The notes under the pieces: generated by a model
What the model saw: the letters and a program-made list of their open reading frames with translations, nothing else
What the model was told of the DNA's origin: nothing
Databases searched by the model: none
Assembly (NCBI GenBank): GCA_916613615.1
Contig: OU744731.1
Location: 50,072,645 to 50,136,644, forward strand
Direction: 5' to 3'
Source: Steromphala cineraria
Lineage: Eukaryota; Mollusca; Gastropoda; Trochida; Trochidae
Length of the DNA stretch: 64,000 nucleotides
Position numbers and translations under genes: made by a program
In this document: one piece after another, positions 56,000 to 64,000 of the stretch
Layout: every line of letters begins with the position of its first letter
How positions within the stretch are numbered: the stretch's first letter is position 1

Positions 56000-58920
56000 A
56001 AGGATCATCATGTATGTGGCATGTAGTCATGCTTGTGATAGTATTTAATTTGATAATTTGTGTAGGCTAGAAATCTATATATATATAGTGTTTTTTGGGG
56101 GGTTGTATGGGTAAATGTTATACGATGCATTGATAATTTAAAGAAAATTGGATAAGCATTGTACATGTATCTGTGGTGTATTTGAAGGCTATCGAACATG
56201 TTTTGATACCGAGATAATGCAATGTCAACCAATTTAAATGTTCTGTTTTCTAACACTTGTGCACTAAATTGACTCAAAATTGCCACAAACGTTATTTAAT
56301 TCTAAACTAGCTTATGACAGTTAATAACTAATAGTTAATCTCTGAGTAGCGTCATTGTCTTGTTTGATTTTTTTGTGTCCCAATATTTGGAATTGCCTTC
56401 TGTTAATCAAAACGGTCTCATGGCAAAAGAATAACGAGACACTCTTTTTGTTTTCTTTGTTTTGAGAGGGACTGTATACCACGACACAGTGACACAAGAC
56501 AGTTCTATTGGAGGATTTTTTAAAGAAATTTTGGGGGTCATTCCAGTTTATACATTAAATGTAAAACGTTATTATTACATGTTCAGTTGATGCAAGTGAT
56601 TACCGAAGGCTCAGATTTGGCAATGTTTAATTTCGTTTCTACAATAAATACTCCGATAGAACCTTAAAACACTTAAATTGCCCTTTTAGATGTTCATAAA
56701 TGTTGCTTATATCATATTGTCTTGGGATAGAACTTTATTAAGATTGTAAGATATAGAAAGTCCAAAGAAAATCTGATCAAAATAAATCATTATAACTCAA
56801 TTAATGTTGCATTGCAACTGATCGATATACATATTTTCTGAAGACTTTGTTTTAAAAACGTATGATACTCATATGAACGTCATTCCAGCTTCCTATCATT
56901 TTTAAAACAACAGATAACTGATCACTTCTGATCAATTATTTCTTTGGCCAGGATTTTCTTCAGGAGGCTGAGTTGAAAAATATCCATTCAGTATTGTTGC
57001 TATATCATCTAAATTATTTCAACGACTGCGCATTTCTTTTTGACGGGCATATTTATCTTTGCTTGTGCATTTTATACATTAACTCAAGAGTCTTCGTAAT
57101 GTATATTGCGTCTATGCCAAATACTATGAAGACAACTAATCTTTGGACATGTTTCCTTTACCACTTCGATATGATAATTTCATGAGATGTTTTATGCCGA
57201 AGTGTGAGTTTGTACATCTTCTACGCTTCATTGAACTACACTTTATACCGCTTTGGTACCTTATTACCAATTGTTTACTTAAAATAATAATTCTCAATTA
57301 TTTAAGTAAATCCGTTGCAATCGCCATTTACGAATTTTTATACACAAGGGGTTACTTACATAAAGCATCCCTGAAAAAAACCCTTTATGAAACGTTTTCT
57401 GGACAGAGTTTTTCGGTGTTCCATGACGGGTTCAAGTTTATATATCTGAACAGCAAACCATTCTGCAAGTAACGTGTTCTTATTCTCAGATACCGGTAAT
57501 TTGGATGTACTTGCTTCTTATTTCTTTTAAAATTGAATATTTCAATATAAAATGGATTTATATTTAGAAACATATTAAATCTAGATTTCTTCCTTTCTAT
57601 CAATTTTTCTTCTACTTTATAAAACAGATATTGTTAGTAAAACAAATCTAAGATATTATTTTAATCAATATGATATAAAAATCATCTAATATATTTTAGT
57701 TTTTTGTCACACGTCTACGATTGTGACACATAAAAAATATACTGAAAAAAAGGATTGAACTTGATGTTCAACAGAAACAGTGAATCTAGCGTTTAAGTTG
57801 AAAGGGAAAGTTAACTATATATTAAAGTTGTAATTGTTCATTTGGTAAATAAGAATATGAAAACGAGGATATTCTGACTTTACTATTTTGCAAGTTGGAT
57901 CAATTACTTTAACTGCACAGACGCTGCCCTGGGTTTTTAACGTGTTTAAATGGCAAAAACTCAAAATTATTTATAAACTATGGCACAGTTAGAGAACAAA
58001 AACATAGATCTTCTAAAATCTCTAACGGTCTAGTATGTGATGATCGGTAAGCCCAATGTGTATACTTTGTTTATTCAAGCTCATTAACTGCAGTCACTGA
58101 AATAGATTGAAAATAACATTCCTTCTTCATAACAGACTGAACAAGTGGTGTGAAACATCCTTTGAGGTGTAATAAACCATGTATGTGATTATGTAAGATC
58201 TGTATAATCGTTTCCTTTTCTGATGACACACCTCATGACCTGTTTCGTCTGCTAACATCTAAATAAATCAACAAATCTAAAATATAATCATTCCTATTTA
58301 ACCCTTGATAAACCTTTAAACAGACTGCAAATTTTGAAAGAGTTGCGAACTGCATTAACGAAGTTTGGACGAGGTGAATAAGTAATCTTGAATCGAATCG
58401 TAGTGTACGGATTGTTCAGTCTAGGTATACGGATCGTTAGTGATTGCACCAAACCTGGTGTACGGATTGTGGTGATTGACTTTCTTGAATAAAATGACAG
58501 TAATGTGCCAAAATGTTAAATTTTCGTTTGAAATAGATCACTTACAGAATGTGATTTCATTCAGAACATCAGTTCTTGTTTAAGACTACCAAAACACATG
58601 TACTAGCTATGTAATAGATTGTCCATTCCTCAAAACTTCATCATTTCGAAAGAAGTGCCTGTATGTATGGCATTTCAGTTCTCAAAGTATCCATTTTCCA
58701 ATACACATAACGAAAACGATTAACTGCTTTTATGTATGGGTCTTAACTACAAACGTCCAAACACAGAAGGTCATCAACTTGTCAGTTGATTAACTGTAAC
58801 AATGGTAAAAAGCGATCAAGGCATTGGATAAACATTATTAACTCAAAATCTAATAAAACTGGAACTTCTTTTAATTCAATATGTGAATAAAACAAACGTC
58901 TTCCTGCACAAAATAAGCAA
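56000..58920. other. Long AT-rich region without recognisable gene
   Basis: No known domain is visible in any frame. The frames at 56973-57185 and 57143-57472 (plus) overlap each other and are rich in AT-driven residues. They look like chance frames. No repeat partner was recognised in the window. Confidence 0.5.
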
Positions 58921-58924
58921 TTTT

Positions 58925-59125
58925 TAGCTCATCTGGCCTGTAGGACTCCTTGGCTAGTGAAGATTATAAATTGTAGCTTTGGTGGCCCTGTGGCCCCTTA
59001 TGACGGCCATAGGGGTCACATCCTTAAAACCTATTTCCACCTTCTTCTCCAGAACCATAAGGCCTAGAAAGCGGAAACTTTGTGTACAGACTCCTTGAAT
59101 AGTGAGGATTATAAATTGTAGCTTT
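58925..59125. repeat. TAGCTCATCTGGCC-type repeat fragment with internal direct repeat
   Basis: AGGATTATAAATTGTAGCTT (one base different in the first copy) occurs near 58962 and near 59103. TTTTTAGCTCATCTGGCC at 58921 resembles the end of repeats that I recall as common in molluscan genomes. It is non-coding. Confidence 0.5.
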
Positions 59126-61500
59126 GGTTCATAAATGTGTGATTCTGCAAGTTATTGTTACTGAAAAAGCAAATATCCCAAGACATTGACCATTTTAGTT
59201 GAGTGTTGTCCGTTTCCACACTTCCATCCAATGTTACCAAATCATACCGTAAACACGTGTTCGCCTGGAAAACGTTTTTTTGGTGTAGGATTTTTTGAAG
59301 AATTCGATTTTCAGATATGTGTTTGAAAATACTCTACAGGCTGTAAGACAACGGTGAAAAAAGAGAATGTCATTATATACCCCCTGTCGAGTAATTCACG
59401 TCTTGAGAATATCTTGTTTCATGAGAGGTTTAACAACGGGAAGCTGGAAAACACGAATGAACATGAATATTTAGCATTCTTACTCCAATTTAAAAAGCAT
59501 TTTATTTCAATTACAGGGAGTACTATAATAACAAGTTAAACATTAAAATCGCTAATAACCACAAACTTGTTGAACAAGATATCTGCTTTGAATTGGATTG
59601 ACGGCCCTGTCTTCCTGTTTGTCTGATTAATTCTAATATAAATATTCTCCTATGTATGTTTAAGGAGCTGATGAATGTAGAGGGTCCTTGATATCGTAGA
59701 TGCTTCTTTCGGCTCCCTGGGGGCAGTGCAACATTCATGCTTTCTGTAGATATAAACAAATTTCTAAAGTTAAAGATAAAACGGTGTTTTGATACTGTTA
59801 GACGGATTGCATGTGTCTAAAATGATAGACTATAATTTAATAGACATTTTAGTAGTAAAGTTTGTTTTTCAAAACCAATTTGTTTGGATTTATTAAGAAA
59901 AGAATACCGAAACGTCGCCACCATCCAATAAAGAAGTTGTTCATCCATAGAATTACTCTTGTCTTCTTCTAAAGTATTGCGTCAAATCTTGTGTCTTATT
60001 GTGAACCAGACTACATATCACAAAGCGATTAATATTCTTTGGCTACAAAATCCAGGACAGTGGATGCTTGCCGTAAAATGTAGTTTTTTTGTTAAACTAT
60101 GGTTCAGCGAAATCGTTTCTAATTTGATTCAGGGTGAATTAATATTTTAAGATAGAATAATTACTAAAAGATTTTGACAACGATATTCTTTATTTTAAAT
60201 GTTTGTTGAATTCAATTATACATTAATTTACATTTTAATGTTCGTAGTGAAATATGTTATTGTTATTCGGTAACTTTACAGTTTAATTCGGAAATGAGTC
60301 GTTATAACATATGCCAGCAATTTCGTCAAGAATTTTTTTTCTTAAATTGGACGTTTTTAGATTGTTCATGTGCTGTTGTTGAGTGAAGTATATAGGAATG
60401 AAACAAGAAAAGCCTTTAAAAAGGCAAGCTTTGGTGCACCCGGTTATGTATCACTATATAGAACCAGGAGATTTAGGGGAGGACGGGGACGGGGACTTTT
60501 ACTTGAATAAATTGTTCCAATCGGAGACGCATGTTCTTTGCTCTTTGTTTGTTTTGATAGTTATGTACATAGTTAAACGACTCGTTCGTTCCGTTTAAAT
60601 TTCAACAATGATAGATACGTCTCCTATCTCAATTATGATATACATTTTTAAACATTAATACGGTTATTCAAATTTAGTTTTGAGTTTAATACAAGAACCA
60701 GTGATTAACTAGAAGATAAATAGTTGTGCTTTTGACTTTCAGGTTAATTACATGTTGCAAGAAAAATTTTCCTTAATTGAGTGTTGATCGAATTACAGCC
60801 GAAAGTTGCTGAAAAATTTAGAAATGATCTCAGCTACAAGTTCATAATTTTCATTATATTATAGGATGACATTTAAGAATATTTTGTCATACTTTAGGCT
60901 CTATATTAATACTTTCTTCGAAAGACACCTTAAATCGTAAATAAATCATCCATAAAGTTTGTTTTGAAACATGAAATTTGAAAATTGTCTGTTCAGTATA
61001 ATTTTTTCCGTGAAACGTGAGATGCATTGAGTGAACGATCAGTCATTGACAAGGCGGGACATTCAGCGCTCGCGTTTTAGTAAAAAGAATTGGAGGAACC
61101 GAATTCTTAGTTGATACAAAAATGGAATGTCGTTTCCGAATGTGGAATGCAAAAAATAGCCCGAATAACTACAAAACAGCTCACATGCATATGCAAAATT
61201 GATATTTATTAATGGTGTAAACGCTCATCTATATATTTTGGAAAATTTACGATATATTTTACATCATAGCATTATTATAATAATCAGTTTCCAAATTAAA
61301 GCTTGCCAATTATTTCGTACCACCCACATGGTCACGTGGGTATAAATTTGCTACAGCACGGTCCATGGCGAAACCGCATTAGCGGTGGTTGGGGACTTTC
61401 TAAGGGAAGTAACTCTGATTGAACCTATGGAAGCTATGCCACTTAGTCCCGTATTCACAATTAAATAATTGATTACAAGTAAATTAAGACATGTTAGTAC
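59126..61500. other. AT-rich region without recognisable gene
   Basis: Short frames (for example 60383-60598, with a hydrophobic end LCSLFVLIVMYIVKRLV) are unassignable. No repeat partner was recognised. Confidence 0.45.
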
Positions 61501-61577
61501 TAAGTACGTTTATCATGTTTTCTTATTTAGTAATAGTGACTTTATCAGCAAAGTTCCCTCATCTTCTGGGTAATCGT

Positions 61578-61617
61578 AAATGTGGGCCCACTTGAACTGA
61601 TACGTGGGCCCACATTT
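61578..61617. repeat. 14-bp inverted repeat
   Basis: AAATGTGGGCCCAC (61578-61591) and GTGGGCCCACATTT (61604-61617) are perfect reverse complements around 12 bp. It could be a terminator-like hairpin or the edge of a small element. Confidence 0.8.
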
Positions 61618-62088
61618 GTTATCATCACGGTCTACCGACGATTTCGCATATTTGACAAGCGTGTAACAGTAGAAAAAGTAACTTATTTGGAGGGGAAACA
61701 TTCTAGAAACAGTACTCTTATGTTCTCATACGAAATAAACATTACCAATGAATATTATTCTTGTTTTTTTCCCATCAGAAACGACATTAAAATTCTCCGC
61801 GAAAAGAAGACACAGCTCATGCATATTAATGAGTGATGTCCTGTCATTGGTCACATCAAAGGTCAGGACCTAGGTCAAGGGTCGTGACATTGATTCTACG
61901 TATAAGTCCTCAAACTCCTCACAGTGCTGTTACGTCTCTCCGTGTATCGAGCCTTTATCAACGATCAGCACTGGGGACGAGGTTGATAAGTCCTTTCCGA
62001 TAAGGTGTTTTGAGTAGTCTCCCTTAGATTACTCTCCAGCCACTGAGATTCGATTGCAAACCAGCGTTCACTTCCGGGGATTATCAAA

Positions 62089-63305
62089 ATGGACGGCCAT
62101 GCTAAGGTCAAACACTACTGTACTGTATGTTCCAACTACCGTGGTAAAATCGTCGAAGATAGAGTTGTATCTCTGCATAGATTTCCTGCTAGGGAAGAGC
62201 TACGAAAAGCATGGATAAGACGTATCAAACTCGTGCAGAAGGAGTACAGATTTAACGCAACTCAACGTCTGTGTTCGGAACATTTCAAGGACGGCAAGTT
62301 TGAACGTGATACTATTCCATCAGTGTTCGGAAAAAAAGAGTTCAACGCGTGTAAAGTAAGTGAATAACGATGCAAAACATGATTTTGTAGGAAAGCTACT
62401 GTAGCAAAAATGAATTTAACTGAGTAAAATTAGATTTGTAAAATTTGGAACGTAAAATTAAACCTAAATATTTTTACATAAACATGAGGGGCATATTTTA
62501 TTTTTAAAATTCGTCCTAACTACTAGTTATATATTTTCACATGATGAAATCGCTAATTCAATCAGATGTCATGTTTATTGAATAAACACGAATAAACTGT
62601 AGCCTAAAACATAGAGTTTCAAATTATTGTCTGACTTATTATGTTTTTGTAACTGTGTAAAGTAACTTAGCTCCGAAAATAATCTAATGATACGTATTTA
62701 ATTTATACTTCTACACATTAACATGATTACATAGCCCAAAGCTTTTCTATGCATACTGTATGCATAATATCTTATAATTTGTTTTGTTATGCAGAATTAT
62801 TTTCCCTTATATATCATTGTTATGTTTCAGCTGACTGGAGAGACTGGAGAGACTGAAGATGAAGGTAAACATATTCTAGAGCCAGCCATGGATACCGAAA
62901 GTTCAACTGCAGATTATTTCGGCCAGGATTCATCACTGATTGTGGACAATTATGTTGCAGCATCAATGTCAATGCACGACTATTGTGGTAGTATGTTGAA
63001 TTCTTGTGATACCCTGAAAATGAACAAATCGGAACAAACAGATATTGTATCAGTCATGGATATGTCCACTCAAACCCAGCCAGTTGGTAACAGTCAACAA
63101 GATATTTGTACACAAACTGATATTAGTACAGGGGTCAATGACGTTAGGCGGCCAATAATGAAGGATGTTGGTATTCAGTGTGATAAACCTGTATTAACTT
63201 TTGAAGATGCAGCAAATAGTGACAAGTTTAGTTTTTACACAGGTGTGCCAAATGTGAAGGTGTTTACAGCACTATTTGATGAAATGAGTGATTCTTTTGA
63301 AAACA
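62089..63305 (+). CDS. THAP-domain transposase, first two exons, truncated
   Basis: Exon 1 (62089-62355, 89 codons) is a complete C2CH THAP domain: HYCTVCSN (C11, C14), VVSLHRFP, RKAWIRRI (W42), RLCSEHF (C62, H65) and DTIPSVF. The intron is 62356-62830 (GTAAGTG...TATGTTTCAG), phase 0. Exon 2 reads LTGETGETEDEGK, three Gln/Thr repeats (EQTDI, STQTQ, CTQTDI), then DVGIQCDKPVLTFEDAANSD and KFSFYTGVPNVKVFTALFDE. The last part aligns with [16 protein letters not shown] of the transposase at 37863-39791, so it is the same family. At about 63305 unrelated sequence begins and the DDE domain is absent. There is no stop or frameshift before that point. The start follows a GATTATCAAAATGG context. Confidence 0.85.
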
Positions 63306-64000
63306 CAGCTAGGAGTGGTACAACAAACGGGATACGGACGAAACGGCGACACGGCAAAACGGCGACAAAAATTTAGTTAAAGGGGGTCTCCAACTTTAAT
63401 TTTTCACTTCCAGTGTTTTATTATCGAGGCCCCGAGAGGGTCGTAAATCTCGATCAGCGCGCTGCCTACTCTGCGCTATTTTAACTGCGCATCAACCTAG
63501 TCTAGCATGGTATGGGGAACCAGCGGTTTCGTAGATAAAAATGTTCGTAGAGATCGATTTTTTTTAGGGAAAAAAGCTTCGTAGAGGTCTTCAAATTTTC
63601 ATTTAATATTGTGAATATATATTATATACTTTGATGTAATATTTACAAAGTATCTACTCAGGTTATTTATACAAGACATTACATCGATCGTCGATTCATC
63701 GATACATTGGATGTACAATTTACAATGATAATTTATTGCTTATATGAACTTATTTCACAATTTGTCACTCTATACGAAACTGTTTTTCATTACTAATCTG
63801 TAAAAATCCCATCTACGAACCCGTTTCCTCTACGAATTAACCTACACAAAGGTATGGTTGCTTCTCTTTCATCTTATCATAATTTTGTACGAAATATTGA
63901 AGGGGGGGGGGGGGGGGGGGGGGGGATTTACTTAACTCGTATGAACAAGAAATAAACATACCTGCTAGAAGTATCCATGTATATGATCCGCTGCATTTGT
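63306..64000. other. Unassigned sequence with a poly-G run
   Basis: It starts with short repeats ACGAAACGGCGACA and AAAACGGCGACAAAA. GTTCGTAGA or CTTCGTAGA-like motifs recur near 63540-63580. A run of 24 G lies at 63902-63925. No gene is recognised. Confidence 0.45.

Noticed and set aside
57143..57472. 109-codon plus-strand ORF
   Set aside because: AT-rich chance frame with no domain, overlapping another equally unsupported frame.

Overview
This window looks like repeat-dominated nuclear DNA from an invertebrate animal. It is AT-rich, and its genes carry spliceosomal introns. It holds many decayed Tc1/mariner, piggyBac, DIRS, LINE and Ty3/gypsy copies plus THAP-domain transposases. That mix suggests a lophotrochozoan, most likely a mollusc (inference; no host marker gene was found). 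I see no convincing ordinary host protein-coding gene, rRNA or tRNA. Nearly everything recognisable is mobile DNA or satellite DNA, and much of it is nested.

Layout. 1-2000: a CRE-bearing repeat, a second copy of which interrupts a Tc1-like transposase pseudogene. 2750-5430: a decayed DIRS-like tyrosine-recombinase retrotransposon on the minus strand, followed by a Tc1 scrap. 5670-15169: a 9.5-kb piggyBac transposon with 14-bp terminal repeats and TTAA duplications. It has an intact 659-aa transposase and two large internal tandem arrays. 15190-17723: a LINE on the minus strand whose ORF1 carries a decayed 2A-like motif. 19150-20394: a 21-bp minisatellite. 21219-22330: LINE reverse transcriptase. 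23348-23493: a near-perfect palindrome. 24500-25985 and 26060-27523: two complete but dead Tc1/mariner elements with terminal repeats and TA duplications. 27540-28925: LINE 3' half. 30850-33070: satellite and dispersed repeat. 33520-35230: L1/Tx1-like LINE.

35235-39791 is the most interesting stretch. A SWIM-YqaJ nuclease-PHD gene (plus) and a THAP-DDE transposase gene (minus, spliced) converge tail to tail, as expected for a two-gene DNA transposon of the ISL2EU type. In the 830 bp between their stop codons lie two inverted sequences, one downstream of each gene and on that gene's strand. Each folds by eye into a complete type III hammerhead ribozyme. The transposase-side copy has a canonical GUC cleavage triplet. 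The nuclease-side copy has a single C for G change that breaks one stem III pair.

39900-43310: dispersed repeats, a SINE-like repeat, a LINE tail and a C2H2 zinc-finger scrap. 43757-47527: a Ty3/gypsy element that has lost its integrase. 48180-52870: LINE fragments on both strands, one split by a dispersed repeat. 53150-54075: a roughly 175-bp tandem array ending in an inverted copy. 54100-55561: two converging LINE tails. 56000-61500: no recognisable gene. 62089-63305: the first two exons of a second THAP transposase with clean splice sites and no internal stops, truncated at 63305 by unrelated sequence.
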